Below, piece after piece: positions 50,222 to 59,031 of a stretch of 64,000 nucleotides of DNA. Origin of the DNA: an uncultured Christensenella sp. (GTDB taxonomy: Bacteria > Bacillota > Clostridia > Christensenellales > Borkfalkiaceae); the NCBI GenBank assembly GCA_910586345.1, contig CAJUHC010000003.1:6758-70757 (forward strand), given 5' to 3'. The position numbers were made by a program, and so were the translations under genes. Under the pieces are notes generated by a model. That model was not told where the DNA came from. It ran no database searches and saw only the letters and a program-made list of their open reading frames with translations. How positions within the stretch are numbered: position 1 is the stretch's first letter; each line of letters opens with the position of its first letter.

Positions 50222-50941
50222 ATGGAATTTATCGTAAACGCGTTAATGCTAAGGTCTGTCGACTACAAGGAAAACGATAAAATTTTAACTTTGCTCACGG
50301 CGGAAAGGGGCAAAATTTCCGCGGGAATAAAGGGCGTTAAAAAGGCTGCCGCAAAACTTAAATTTGCGGCCCAGCCTTTTTGTTTTGCCGAATACGTGCT
50401 TGCGGACAGGGGCGGGAAATATACGGTTATAAACGCTTCCGAATGTGAAAGCTTTTACGATTTACGCACCGACATAAATAAATTTTACGCGGCTTCGGCG
50501 GTTGCGGAAGTCGCGAACGCGCTTACTTTCGAGGGCGACGAATGCCGTGAAATATTTACGGAAAGCGTCAGGACAATGTCGGAAATTTGCCGGGGCGGGG
50601 AAAGCGGGGCTTTGATACGTTTTCTTCTGTCCGCGCTTAAATTGTCGGGTTACGGGGTCAGTACGGAAAAATGCGTACAGTGCGGCGCGGAGCTTTTTTT
50701 TGCGGACAGGCTGAAATTCGATATGGACGCGGGTTCGTTCACCTGCGGCGAATGCGGCAACGGTTCAGGCGCAAGCAGAGTGACTTACAACGTTCTGAGG
50801 AAGGCGCAAGGAAAAACATACGAAAACGATTTTATAACCGCGGACGGGGAAAAACGCGCTTTAAGGCTCTTGCGGGAATACGTTTCTTATAAACTGAATA
50901 CGGCGTTCAAAAGCCTTTCCGAATACATAAGATTAATCTGA
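50222..50941 (+). CDS. recO: DNA repair protein RecO
   Basis: 239 residues with the N-terminal OB fold (LMLRSVDYKENDKILTLLTAERGKI) and a zinc-binding four-Cys module (CVQCG ... CGECG). RecO loads RecA on SSB-coated DNA together with RecR. The ATG follows a T-rich stretch without a Shine-Dalgarno, so translation is probably coupled to yqzL, which ends 10 bp before. A strong hairpin lies right after the gene. Confidence 0.93.
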   Translation: MEFIVNALMLRSVDYKENDKILTLLTAERGKISAGIKGVKKAAAKLKFAAQPFCFAEYVLADRGGKYTVINASECESFYDLRTDINKFYAASAVAEVANALTFEGDECREIFTESVRTMSEICRGGESGALIRFLLSALKLSGYGVSTEKCVQCGAELFFADRLKFDMDAGSFTCGECGNGSGASRVTYNVLRKAQGKTYENDFITADGEKRALRLLREYVSYKLNTAFKSLSEYIRLI

Positions 50942-50948
50942 TAAACTT

Positions 50949-50977
50949 ACCGCGCCGACGAAAATCGTCGGCGCGGT
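50949..50977 (+). terminator. Hairpin after recO
   Basis: Perfect 13-bp stem (50949-50961 with 50965-50977) and a 3-nt loop; no T-run. Confidence 0.6.
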
Positions 50978-51018
50978 AGCGTCTGAAAAATATTTTTCCT
51001 TTTTTTTCCGTAAACCAC

Positions 51019-51047
51019 TTGATTTAATCGTTTTATTGTATTAAAAT
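51019..51047 (+). promoter_or_regulatory. Promoter of ppdK
   Basis: TTGATT (51019-51024), 17-bp spacer, TAAAAT (51042-51047); AGGAGG precedes the ATG. Confidence 0.75.
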
Positions 51048-51088
51048 AAAATAGTTAAAAAATCAATTTTCTTAGGAGGAAATTTTTA

Positions 51089-53734
51089 ATGGCAAAGAAG
51101 TATTGCTATCTCTTCACCGAAGGCGACGCAAGTATGCGCGAGCTTTTAGGAGGCAAGGGCGCAAACCTCGCTGAAATGACTAAAATCGGTCTTCCCGTAC
51201 CTCAGGGTTTCACTATCTCTACGGAAGCCTGCACACAGTACTACGAAGACGGACGTAAAATCAACAAAGATATTCAGGCGGAAATAATGTCTTATATCGA
51301 CAAGATGGAAGAAACTTGCGGCAAGAAATTCGGGGATAAAGAAAATCCTCTGCTCGTATCCGTCCGTTCGGGCGCAAGAGCGTCTATGCCCGGTATGATG
51401 GACACCATTTTGAACCTCGGTTTGAACGAAGACGTAGTTAACGCAATAGCCGAAAAATCGGGCAATCCCCGCTGGGCTTGGGACTGTTACAGAAGATTTA
51501 TACAGATGTTCTCCGACGTCGTTATGGAAGTCGGCAAGAAATATTTCGAGAAGCTCATTGACGAAATGAAAGAGAAGAAAGGGGTTCAGCTCGACGTCGA
51601 ACTTGACGCGAACGACCTCAAAACTCTCGCTAACCAGTTTAAGGCGGAGTATAAGAAACAGCTCGGCAAGGATTTCCCCAACGACCCGAAAGAACAGCTT
51701 TTCGAGGCTGTAAAAGCGGTATTCCGTTCGTGGGACAATCCCCGCGCGAACATATACCGTATGGACCACGATATTCCCTATTCCTGGGGTACCGCGGTAA
51801 ACGTTCAGATGATGGCGTTCGGAAATATGGGCGACAACTGCGGCACGGGCGTTGCGTTCACGCGTAACCCCGCAACGGGCGAAAAGGGACTTATGGGCGA
51901 ATTTTTGACGAATGCTCAGGGCGAAGACGTCGTTGCAGGCGTCCGCACTCCGATGCCCATTGCCAAAATGGCGGAAATTTTCCCCGAAGTTTATAAGCAG
52001 TTCTTAAACGTATGCGAAATTCTCGAAAACCATTACCGCGATATGCAGGATATGGAATTCACTGTCGAGAATGAAAAACTTTATATGCTTCAGACCCGTA
52101 ACGGTAAGCGTACCGCGGCGGCGGCTATAAAGATTGCCTGCGACCTCATAGACGAGAAGATGATTAACGAGAAAGAAGCGCTTATGCAGATAGACGCAAA
52201 ATCTCTCGATATGCTTTTACATCCCCAGTTTGATTCCAAGGCGCTCAAAGACGCGGATAAAATCAACGTCGTCGGCAAAGGAATCGCGGCGTCTCCCGGA
52301 GCAGCGGCAGGACAAATCGTGTTCACCGCGGAAGATGCAGTTATCGAAGGCAAGAAAGGCAAGAAAGTCGTTTTGGTACGTCTTGAAACTTCGCCCGAAG
52401 ATATCGAAGGTATGAAATACGCGCAGGGTATTCTGACCGTGCGCGGCGGACAGACTTCACACGCGGCTGTTGTTGCGCGCGGAATGGGAACGTGCTGCGT
52501 TTCCGGTTGCGGCGACATCAAGATGGATGAAGAGAACAAGAGATTCACTCTCGCCGGTAAAGTATTCAAGGAAGGCGATTCTCTTTCGCTCGACGGTTCT
52601 ACGGGTAAGATATACGATTGCCTTATCCCCACCGTTCCCGCAGACCCCAACTCCGGATATTTCGGCAGAATAATGGAACTTGCAGACAAATATAAGGCGC
52701 TCGGCGTAAGAACCAACGCGGACACTCCCGCAGACGCTAAGCAGGCGGCGGCGTTCGGCGCTCAAGGTATCGGTCTTTGCCGTACCGAGCATATGTTCTT
52801 CGACCCCGCGAGAATAGGCGCGTTCAGAGAAATGATTTGCTCCGATACGGTGGAAGAGAGAGAAGCTGCGCTTGCTAAAATCGAGCCTATGCAGCAGAAA
52901 GACTTCGAAGGACTTATGGAAGCGTTGGAAGGACAGCCCGTAACTATTCGTTTCCTCGACCCGCCCCTTCACGAATTCGTTCCTACAGACGAGGAAGATA
53001 TCAAAGCGCTTGCCGAAACGCAGGGTAAAACCGTTGCGCAGATTAAGCAGATTATTTCCGACCTTCACGAATTCAACCCTATGATGGGTCACCGCGGTTG
53101 CCGTCTTACGGTAACTTATCCCGAAATTGCGGTAATGCAGACTAAAGCGGTAATAAAAGCCGCAATAAACGTCCAGAAAAAACATCCCGACTGGAAAGTA
53201 GTTCCCGAAATTATGATACCTCTCGTCGGCGAAGTCAAAGAACTTGCTTACGTCAAGAAAACGGTAGTAGAAACCGCTGATAAGGTTATCAAAGAGTCGG
53301 GAGTTAAACTTAAATACGAAGTCGGTACGATGATTGAAATTCCCCGTGCGGCGCTTACCGCTGACGAAATCGCAAAAGAAGCTGATTTCTTCTGTTTCGG
53401 TACCAACGATTTAACGCAGATGACTTTCGGTTTCAGCCGTGACGATGCCGGAAAATTCCTGCCTTCGTATTATTCCAACAAAATTTACGAGAGCGACCCG
53501 TTCGCACGTCTTGACACCGTCGGCGTCGGCAAACTTATGGATACCGCCGTTAAACTCGGCAAAGGCGCAAATAATAAGCTCCATATCGGTATCTGCGGCG
53601 AACACGGCGGAGACCCTTCGTCAATCGAATTCTGCCACGAAATCGGCTTGAATTACGTTTCCTGCTCGCCTTACCGCGTACCCATCGCGCGTCTTGCCGC
53701 TGCACAAGCTAATATCAGAAATCCTCGCAAATAA
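51089..53734 (+). CDS. ppdK: Pyruvate, phosphate dikinase
   Basis: 881 residues, standard length. It interconverts ATP, pyruvate and phosphate with AMP, PEP and pyrophosphate, and in anaerobes often works in glycolysis with PPi. The N-terminal ATP-grasp domain begins GGKGANLAEM. The central swivelling domain has the phospho-His motif GGQTSHAAVVARG. The C-terminal PEP/pyruvate barrel has GLCRTEHMF and FGTNDLTQMT with GICGEHGGDP. All key residues seen are intact. It is monocistronic, with promoter and terminator. Confidence 0.97.
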   Translation: MAKKYCYLFTEGDASMRELLGGKGANLAEMTKIGLPVPQGFTISTEACTQYYEDGRKINKDIQAEIMSYIDKMEETCGKKFGDKENPLLVSVRSGARASMPGMMDTILNLGLNEDVVNAIAEKSGNPRWAWDCYRRFIQMFSDVVMEVGKKYFEKLIDEMKEKKGVQLDVELDANDLKTLANQFKAEYKKQLGKDFPNDPKEQLFEAVKAVFRSWDNPRANIYRMDHDIPYSWGTAVNVQMMAFGNMGDNCGTGVAFTRNPATGEKGLMGEFLTNAQGEDVVAGVRTPMPIAKMAEIFPEVYKQFLNVCEILENHYRDMQDMEFTVENEKLYMLQTRNGKRTAAAAIKIACDLIDEKMINEKEALMQIDAKSLDMLLHPQFDSKALKDADKINVVGKGIAASPGAAAGQIVFTAEDAVIEGKKGKKVVLVRLETSPEDIEGMKYAQGILTVRGGQTSHAAVVARGMGTCCVSGCGDIKMDEENKRFTLAGKVFKEGDSLSLDGSTGKIYDCLIPTVPADPNSGYFGRIMELADKYKALGVRTNADTPADAKQAAAFGAQGIGLCRTEHMFFDPARIGAFREMICSDTVEEREAALAKIEPMQQKDFEGLMEALEGQPVTIRFLDPPLHEFVPTDEEDIKALAETQGKTVAQIKQIISDLHEFNPMMGHRGCRLTVTYPEIAVMQTKAVIKAAINVQKKHPDWKVVPEIMIPLVGEVKELAYVKKTVVETADKVIKESGVKLKYEVGTMIEIPRAALTADEIAKEADFFCFGTNDLTQMTFGFSRDDAGKFLPSYYSNKIYESDPFARLDTVGVGKLMDTAVKLGKGANNKLHIGICGEHGGDPSSIEFCHEIGLNYVSCSPYRVPIARLAAAQANIRNPRK

Positions 53735-53743
53735 TTGAAATTT

Positions 53744-53774
53744 AAGAACTCCGCTTCGGCGGAGTTCTTTTTTA
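53744..53774 (+). terminator. Rho-independent terminator of ppdK
   Basis: 11-bp stem (53744-53754 with 53759-53769) with UUCG loop, then a T-run. Confidence 0.9.
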
Positions 53775-53852
53775 TGAAACAAAGTTTGCGGAACGCAATA
53801 TGTAACGTACTGCACGATTAATTTGCCAAAAGATAAAAAATATGATATATTG

Positions 53853-53881
53853 TTGCAGATTATAATTACAGTAATTAATAC
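53853..53881 (+). promoter_or_regulatory. Promoter of ECF sigma module 1
   Basis: TTGCAG (53853-53858), 17-bp spacer, TAATAC (53876-53881). No Shine-Dalgarno is seen before the ATG at 53907. Confidence 0.5.
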
Positions 53882-53906
53882 ACAAATTTATTAGCGTATA
53901 CGAATT

Positions 53907-54413
53907 ATGATAAAGAATACGAAAAAGTATTTTAATAAGTTGATAAAAAGAATGGCGCGTAGAGATGAAAATGCGCTTGAAGAGTTTTACCGTATTTACG
54001 GCAGGCTGATTTATGCAACGGCAATTACGGTTTTAAAATCGTCTGTTTCGGCGGACGAAGTAGTCGACGATTTGCTTATTAAAATATGGAAAACCGCCGA
54101 CAAGCTGACGAAGATAAGTAACCCCGAAGGTTGGTTATACGTTTTAACGGTTAACAGCGCCAAAGACAAATTAAAATCTGAAAAGCAGTACGCTCCGTTA
54201 TACGATTTAAAAGAAGACGCCGTTACGGCCGAAATTCAGACTGACGGCGACTTTTATATTCAAATTTCGAATCTGAATGAAACCGAACAAGAAATAATGA
54301 TAATGCGGTTTGTCGAAGATTTATCTTTTGAAAGAATTGCAAGGGAAATGGAAAAACCTTTAAGTACGATTACTTCGACATATTATCGCGCTCTTGAAAA
54401 ATTAAAGCAATAA
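53907..54413 (+). CDS. ECF-type RNA polymerase sigma factor (module 1)
   Basis: 168 residues with only regions 2 and 4. Region 2 has DENALEEFYRIYGRLIYATA and EVVDDLLIKIWKTADKL with SNPEGWLYVLTVNSAKDKLK. Region 4 has LNETEQEIMIMRFVEDLSFERIAREMEKPLSTI. A single-membrane-span protein follows 60 bp downstream, the usual anti-sigma position, then a Big_2/LRR lipoprotein. The organisation parallels the module at 59558-61750. Regulon unknown. Confidence 0.85.
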   Translation: MIKNTKKYFNKLIKRMARRDENALEEFYRIYGRLIYATAITVLKSSVSADEVVDDLLIKIWKTADKLTKISNPEGWLYVLTVNSAKDKLKSEKQYAPLYDLKEDAVTAEIQTDGDFYIQISNLNETEQEIMIMRFVEDLSFERIAREMEKPLSTITSTYYRALEKLKQ

Positions 54414-54473
54414 TTCCAAAACAAAAAATCTGCGTTCGATTACTATCTGATAGGGAACAAAAGGAATATAAAA

Positions 54474-55196
54474 ATGGACAATAAGGATATTGAAAATAAA
54501 TTAAGAAGCAGTGCGGATAAAATAACCGTCAAAAGCTTTTCCGAAAGGCGCAACAATATTATCGACGGTATAACTTCGTCGGAAGAAAGGGAAGCCGCGG
54601 CGGAAATACCCGTGCTTGCGACAAACAAAAACAACGCCGTGCGCAGTTTTGCAGACGGTAAAAAATATATTTTTATTACCGTTTTGGCGCTGTTTCTCTG
54701 CATAATCGTAATTCTGGCGACCGTACTGCCGATTGTCCTGCGCAAGGACGAACCTGCGTATTTCGGTCCGAGCGACTTAAAGCAAGTTTTCCCTGACGGA
54801 AAAGAACAGTTTTTCGGAACAATCGAAAATGCGGGCTACGACATTATAGACGTAACTCAATATGAAATTGAACAATGTGTTTTGTTATACGAAATAATCG
54901 AAGACGAAACAATCGAAGGCGCGCTGAAAGGCGGAAAGTTTACTGTTTCGGACTTCGAACGCGGGTTTATTTGCGAAATCGAATTTTACGATATTTCGGT
55001 AAAATTATCCGAAGGCTTTATCGACGGGAGCGAAACTTATACCGTCGGTTCGACGGTTATAAAATACGGAACCCAATTCGACGGCGATTTATATACGACG
55101 AACGCTTTAACGCAATACAAAAACATTCAATATAAATTAATTTATATGTCGCTTATCGACGACTGTACGGAAATCTTCGAAGAATTTTTTTCATAG
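54474..55196 (+). CDS. Single-span membrane protein, probable anti-sigma factor (module 1)
   Basis: 240 residues. A charged cytoplasmic N-terminus of about 60 residues, one membrane segment near residues 64-87, and an extracellular domain of about 150 residues rich in Tyr, Glu and Asp follow. It has no zinc-anti-sigma HxxxCxxC motif. Position after an ECF sigma gene supports an anti-sigma role. Its extracellular part has the same layout as the 61016 protein (a DVTxY/VNDYST-type start, then beta-rich sequence with a KYG/KYN segment and a Y-rich end), so the two are probably paralogues. Function is inferred from position. Confidence 0.65.
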   Translation: MDNKDIENKLRSSADKITVKSFSERRNNIIDGITSSEEREAAAEIPVLATNKNNAVRSFADGKKYIFITVLALFLCIIVILATVLPIVLRKDEPAYFGPSDLKQVFPDGKEQFFGTIENAGYDIIDVTQYEIEQCVLLYEIIEDETIEGALKGGKFTVSDFERGFICEIEFYDISVKLSEGFIDGSETYTVGSTVIKYGTQFDGDLYTTNALTQYKNIQYKLIYMSLIDDCTEIFEEFFS

Positions 55197-55320
55197 ACTG
55201 AAAAAAATATAAATTTTTGCGTAAAAAAGAGAATAATAAATCGTCTTATTTACGGCGGTTACAGTAAGGTATGCGCTTTTTGCATATTCAAAATGCAACT
55301 CGCCTTAATAGGAGGTTTAT

Positions 55321-57132
55321 ATGAAAAAGAAATTTACTATTGCTCTTTTGCTGTGTGTTTGCGCAATTTTTTGCGCCTTTGGAATTGCCGCTTGCGACAG
55401 TAAAGTCGAGGTGACAAGCATTACGCTTGACAAAACCGAGCTGGCTCTCGATATAAACGAGGAAGCGAAGCTGACGGCAACCGTTCTTCCCGACGACGCG
55501 ACGGACAAAAACGTTGTATGGACGGTTGACGACAGTCGTATCGCCGAGGTAAACTACTACGACGGCACGGTAAGAGCATTTTCCGAAGGCGTTACAGTCG
55601 TAACGGCAACCGCCGGTTCTGTCAGCGCAAAGTGTACGGTTACGGTAGCGCGGAAAATCCCCGTAGACTGGATTAGCATTTTGGAAGACGAGGTTGTACT
55701 TTTCGGAAACGGGGAAAAGACGCTCGATTTCCGCGTATATCCGGAGGATACGACTTCGAGTCTTACGTGGTCTGTTGAACCGGAGGGAGTAGTCAAAGTC
55801 GAAAACGGAAAGCTGACGGCGTTGGCGCAGGGTTCTGCCGTCGTTAAGGTTTCGGCGGACCGCGAAACCGCTGAATGTAAAGTTATTGTAAGCGAGGACG
55901 GGTTTGAATACTTGATTCAAGACGACGGACTCAATTATTACGTAGCGTCCAACTACGCCTATGAAGGACTTATAGATTCGGAATTTTTTACCGACGTCGA
56001 AATCGCTTCCGAATTTAACGGAAAACCCGTAAATGAAATCAGTCCGTTTGCGTTCTCGTCAATAAGTTTAAAAAGCCTGAAAATTCCCGCAAGCGTGACG
56101 AAATTCGGTAACAGATATTTAAGGTACCAATATGAACTTGAAAGTATAGAGGTTGACGAAAAAAATCAAAACTACGCAAGCGTCGACGGTGTACTGTACA
56201 ACAAATCGGTTACGGAGTGCCTTTGCGTTCCGCAAGGCAAAAGCACGGTGACTATACCCGAAACAATGACGAAAATAACCGACGAGATGTTCTCCGAGCG
56301 CGCTAATCTGACAAGCGTTAAAATGCACGACGGTATCGTTGCGATTGGCGAGTGGGCTTTTTTCAATTGCATTAACCTGAACAGCATCGTCATAACGGAA
56401 AATATAACCGAAATCGGCAGCGCGGCTTTTTCCGGATGTATAAATCTGTGGGAAATTTATAATCTCTCTTCACATTTGCGTATCGGCATAGGCGACGATG
56501 AAAATAATGGCGGGATAGGCAGATACGCGCTGGATATTAAATATATGAAAGATTTCCCGAGCAGTATAGACAAAAGAAGCGACGGTTTTACGTTCTTTAC
56601 GGCGAGGGATAACAAAGCGTATCTCGTCGGATATACGGGCGAACAGACCGAGTTGGTTTTACCCGCAAATTATAACGGAAATACATACGAAATAAATAAA
56701 AACGCTTTTTACTGCAATTCAAAACTTACGGAAGTAATCATCTACGAAGGAGTGACGGCAATCGGCGACAAAGCGTTTTTGAATTGCGAAAACCTTGAAA
56801 GCGTGACGATTTCGGCAAGCTTGGAGAAAATAGGCGAAGATGTATTTTCTGCCTGCGATAAACTTACAAACGTGATTATCGGCGAAGGAGTAACGGAAAT
56901 CGGAGTGCGTATGTTTAATAATTGCAAAAATCTTAAAACCGTTACCATACTCGGCAACGTAACGCGTATACAGTCAGGCGCTTTCTGGGATTGCGAAAGT
57001 CTTACCGATATTTATTTCGAGGGCACGATAGAGCAATGGAATGCAATCAACAAGTGGGAAAATTGGGATTTGAGAACGGGCGGATATACGGTACATTGTA
57101 CGGACGGCGACGTTGAAAAAAGCAATAATTAA
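55321..57132 (+). CDS. Big_2 and LRR_5 domain lipoprotein
   Basis: 603 residues. The signal ends at the lipobox IAAC (Cys near residue 25). Two bacterial Ig-like Big_2 domains follow (about 28-110 and 115-190; TSITLDKTELALDINEE and GTVRAFSEGVTVVTA, then a second with VKVENGKLTALAQGSAVV). BspA-type leucine-rich repeats (about 235-590; ITIPETMT, VIIGEGVTEIG) end in the cap EQWNAINKWENWDLRTGG ... HCTDGD shared with the 16146 protein. It is exposed on the surface and probably binds host or matrix glycans or proteins. It follows the ECF/anti-sigma pair, so it may be the module's target. Confidence 0.85.
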   Translation: MKKKFTIALLLCVCAIFCAFGIAACDSKVEVTSITLDKTELALDINEEAKLTATVLPDDATDKNVVWTVDDSRIAEVNYYDGTVRAFSEGVTVVTATAGSVSAKCTVTVARKIPVDWISILEDEVVLFGNGEKTLDFRVYPEDTTSSLTWSVEPEGVVKVENGKLTALAQGSAVVKVSADRETAECKVIVSEDGFEYLIQDDGLNYYVASNYAYEGLIDSEFFTDVEIASEFNGKPVNEISPFAFSSISLKSLKIPASVTKFGNRYLRYQYELESIEVDEKNQNYASVDGVLYNKSVTECLCVPQGKSTVTIPETMTKITDEMFSERANLTSVKMHDGIVAIGEWAFFNCINLNSIVITENITEIGSAAFSGCINLWEIYNLSSHLRIGIGDDENNGGIGRYALDIKYMKDFPSSIDKRSDGFTFFTARDNKAYLVGYTGEQTELVLPANYNGNTYEINKNAFYCNSKLTEVIIYEGVTAIGDKAFLNCENLESVTISASLEKIGEDVFSACDKLTNVIIGEGVTEIGVRMFNNCKNLKTVTILGNVTRIQSGAFWDCESLTDIYFEGTIEQWNAINKWENWDLRTGGYTVHCTDGDVEKSNN

Positions 57133-57144
57133 ACTGTATTTTAT

Positions 57145-57182
57145 AAAGTTCTGCAATCATCTGATTGCAGAACTTTTATTTT
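57145..57182 (+). terminator. Rho-independent terminator
   Basis: 15-bp stem (57145-57159 with 57162-57176) with T-run, after the lipoprotein gene. Confidence 0.85.
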
Positions 57183-57210
57183 TTTCGGCAAGTAAAAACC
57201 GTAAATAATC

Positions 57211-57232
57211 GCCCGAGGCAGAAGCCTCGGGC
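57211..57232 (-). terminator. Terminator hairpin, probably for the SLOG gene
   Basis: 9-bp GC stem (57211-57219 with 57224-57232) and 4-nt loop; on the minus strand it is followed by an A/T-rich stretch. About 134 bp after the SLOG gene's stop. Confidence 0.5.
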
Positions 57233-57365
57233 GTAAATATTTAATAAAAAATTCAAAAATAAGTTAAATTTGATTGACTGTGTTAAAAAATTTATGATAT
57301 TATTCGCTAAGCTAATTTCAGTCTTGAAATTTCTGATACGCGAAAATTTTATAACGCGTCCGGAT

Positions 57366-57878
57366 TCAAAGTTCCCGAACGGATAAAGACGACGGATGTA
57401 AGACGGTAACGGATAATTTTTTTTCAAGCGCGTATTTTACAGTGCTTCCGGTTCCGCTCCCGTTCCCGTCCCAGACTGCTATTACGCAGTCGGAGCGCTC
57501 AACCATATACCTGTTGCGTTTCTGCATACAGTCGGCTGTGTAATTTTCCTGTAAAATAACGACTTTATCGCATTTTTTCAATAAATCGTTATAGCGCGAA
57601 ACCTGTTTATCGTTCCACTTGCTTGCTTGGTTTTTACAGGGTACGATAGCTTCGAGCGAAACGTGAGGGAATTCTTTTTTCAGCGATAAGACTTCTTCCG
57701 CGGCGTACGTGTCGACTCCGATTGCCATACCCGTAACGAAAACGTCGGTTCCGCTTTCGATTTTTTCGCGTATCAAAGCGTTTAACCGCTGTTTTAAGAG
57801 TGTGCACCTCTCGTCGTTCTCGTTAAAGCGGAAAGGAAGTTTCTGTGGTCTGTGACCGGTAAACATACAAGTTTTCAT
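57366..57878 (-). CDS. SLOG-family protein (YpsA/DUF1273-like)
   Basis: 170 residues. The start MKTCMFTGHRPQKLPF, then VFVTGMAIGVDTYAAEEVL with a glycine-rich turn, and a late GSGTGSTVKYAL define the YpsA/DUF1273 branch of the SLOG fold, Rossmann-like proteins thought to bind nucleotide-derived ligands. Some SLOG proteins sense signals in defence systems, but no effector gene adjoins this one. The ATG is 6 nt from a -10 box with no Shine-Dalgarno, so it is probably leaderless. It is divergent from a small Xre repressor, with operator-like palindromes between them. Confidence 0.85.
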   Translation of the reverse strand: MKTCMFTGHRPQKLPFRFNENDERCTLLKQRLNALIREKIESGTDVFVTGMAIGVDTYAAEEVLSLKKEFPHVSLEAIVPCKNQASKWNDKQVSRYNDLLKKCDKVVILQENYTADCMQKRNRYMVERSDCVIAVWDGNGSGTGSTVKYALEKKLSVTVLHPSSLSVREL

Positions 57879-57884
57879 AAAAAT

Positions 57885-57983
57885 ATTTTAACATTATTCG
57901 ACATAATTCGTCAAGCGTTCTCGATTAAGAACCGATTAAAAAACGTAAAACTGTATAATCTATAATAGTTCTCATTTAAGAAC
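57885..57983. promoter_or_regulatory. Divergent promoters with two GTTCTC/AAGAAC operators
   Basis: Minus promoter for the SLOG gene: TTGACG (57909-57914), 18-bp spacer, TAAAAT (57885-57890). Plus promoter for the repressor: TTAAAA (57937-57942), 18-bp spacer, TATAAT (57961-57966), with another TATAAT at 57954-57959. Two near-identical palindromes GTTCTC-n4-AAGAAC lie at 57917-57932 and 57968-57983. They flank the plus promoter, and the first abuts the SLOG -35 box, as expected if the repressor controls both. Confidence 0.75.
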
Positions 57984-57998
57984 GCGAGGTATGGTTTT

Positions 57999-58232
57999 AT
58001 GAAAGTTTCGGAGGCTGTAAGAATCCGTTTGCTTAAATTGATGGAAGAAAAACAATTCAAGCAGTTTGATTTTTATAAAAAAGGCGGAATTGCAAAATCC
58101 ACGACTTCGCAGGTTCTTAACGGAGCGCACGAAAGAGTAGCTCTATTGACTATCTATGAAATGATAAATACTATGGGTGTATCGTTTACAGAGTTTTTTA
58201 ATGATAAAATATTTGATGAAATAAACGTCTGA
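57999..58232 (+). CDS. Small Xre/Cro-type repressor
   Basis: 77 residues. A helix-turn-helix (FKQFDFYKKGGIAKSTTSQVLNGAHER) occupies most of the protein, like phage-type Cro/C1 repressors without a C-terminal dimerisation domain. GAGGT precedes the ATG. It is divergent from the SLOG gene and probably binds the two GTTCTC palindromes that surround its own promoter, giving autoregulation and control of the SLOG gene. Confidence 0.8.
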   Translation: MKVSEAVRIRLLKLMEEKQFKQFDFYKKGGIAKSTTSQVLNGAHERVALLTIYEMINTMGVSFTEFFNDKIFDEINV

Positions 58233-58447
58233 AAAAACAATTGGCAATAGCGAAAAAAGAAATTTCCCTTGCGCTGTAAGCGCGGGGAAATAATTTAATT
58301 AAAAGGAGTATAGTTAAGCAGAGAAGAAAAATCGATAAGTAACAATATTCGGGTGAATTTTTTCCGATTTTTCATTGTATATAGTTGGTAATTTATACGG
58401 AATAGATTGAATTATACTAGTCATAATTAAGGGAAAAACGATTTATT
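58233..58447 (+). other. Intergenic stretch, hairpins but no gene
   Basis: 215 bp. A GC hairpin with AAATTTCCC/GGGGAAAT arms (about 58260-58290) and another with 9-bp arms (58326-58334 with 58365-58373). A good AAAGGAG at about 58300 is followed by no ATG, GTG or TTG frame of length, so it looks vestigial. Confidence 0.5.
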
Positions 58448-58816
58448 ATGACGAAAAACGAGGTGGAAAATTTGATAAAACGATATTGTTACGTTTCAGA
58501 AGCAATTGAAAAAGGTTTATCTACCGCCAAGTTTTATATAGGAAACCGTAAAAAAGTCGTTAATATCACCGAAGAAGTTATAAAAGTATGCGAACTTATA
58601 GTTCTTATATACGAATCCGAAACCGATGAGGATATAAAAAATATGATAAAGTATATCCTTGAAGGACGGAGCGACGTAAACATAATAGGAGTTTTGCCGT
58701 TTGAAAAAAATTCTTACTATTCACGCAAAGACGCGTTTTTTCAAAAGGTATACGACTGTTGTATAAGTAAGAACTTAGTCAGCTTTGAAGAAATTTTAAA
58801 GGAGAGGATAGCATAA
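58448..58816 (+). CDS. Phage-type regulator-like protein (RinA/ArpU-like?)
   Basis: 122 residues, soluble. The C-terminal segment (EKNSYYSRKDAFFQKVYDCCI) resembles the recognition-helix end of RinA/ArpU-type late transcription regulators of Gram-positive phages (a tyrosine/serine loop, then R-x2-F). The N-terminus is helical and Lys/Glu rich. It is followed by a one-base-overlapping small gene. The similarity is weak; unknown function is equally honest. Base use is more AT-rich than the housekeeping genes, consistent with an accessory origin. Confidence 0.45.
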   Translation: MTKNEVENLIKRYCYVSEAIEKGLSTAKFYIGNRKKVVNITEEVIKVCELIVLIYESETDEDIKNMIKYILEGRSDVNIIGVLPFEKNSYYSRKDAFFQKVYDCCISKNLVSFEEILKERIA

Positions 58817-59031
58817 TGTATCAATTAACGGCGTCGGAAACTCTTTTATATCTGATAGATAATCTGATAATTTCTCTCGAAGAATTACGGGAAATTGATT
58901 CCTATTATTCGAAAGAGGCGGCTTACGGCGCAAAAGCGGCTTTTACGGAATGTCTTGAAATAATTCAGCACTGGGAGGGAGCCCGTTGGAACGGCTTGGA
59001 TTTCAATATCGAAGAAAATTACCCTCTCTGA
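58816..59031 (+). CDS. Small phage/accessory-type protein, unknown
   Basis: 71 residues, soluble. The core YGAKAAFTECLEIIQHWEG and the end WNGLDFNIEENYPL are of a small family seen on Clostridia phages and mobile elements (YG-K-A-ECLEII-W, then GLDFxIExxYPL). GGAGAGGATA precedes the ATG, which overlaps the previous stop by one base. No function is known. Together with the previous gene it may be the remainder of a prophage or conjugative element. Confidence 0.5.
   Translation: MYQLTASETLLYLIDNLIISLEELREIDSYYSKEAAYGAKAAFTECLEIIQHWEGARWNGLDFNIEENYPL

Noticed and set aside
53774..53821. 15-codon ORF after the ppdK terminator
   Set aside because: No Shine-Dalgarno, starts in the T-run of a terminator, no recognisable sequence.
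57366..57878. Defence system centred on the SLOG protein
   Set aside because: No effector gene (nuclease, TIR, transmembrane toxin) adjoins it; only a repressor does.
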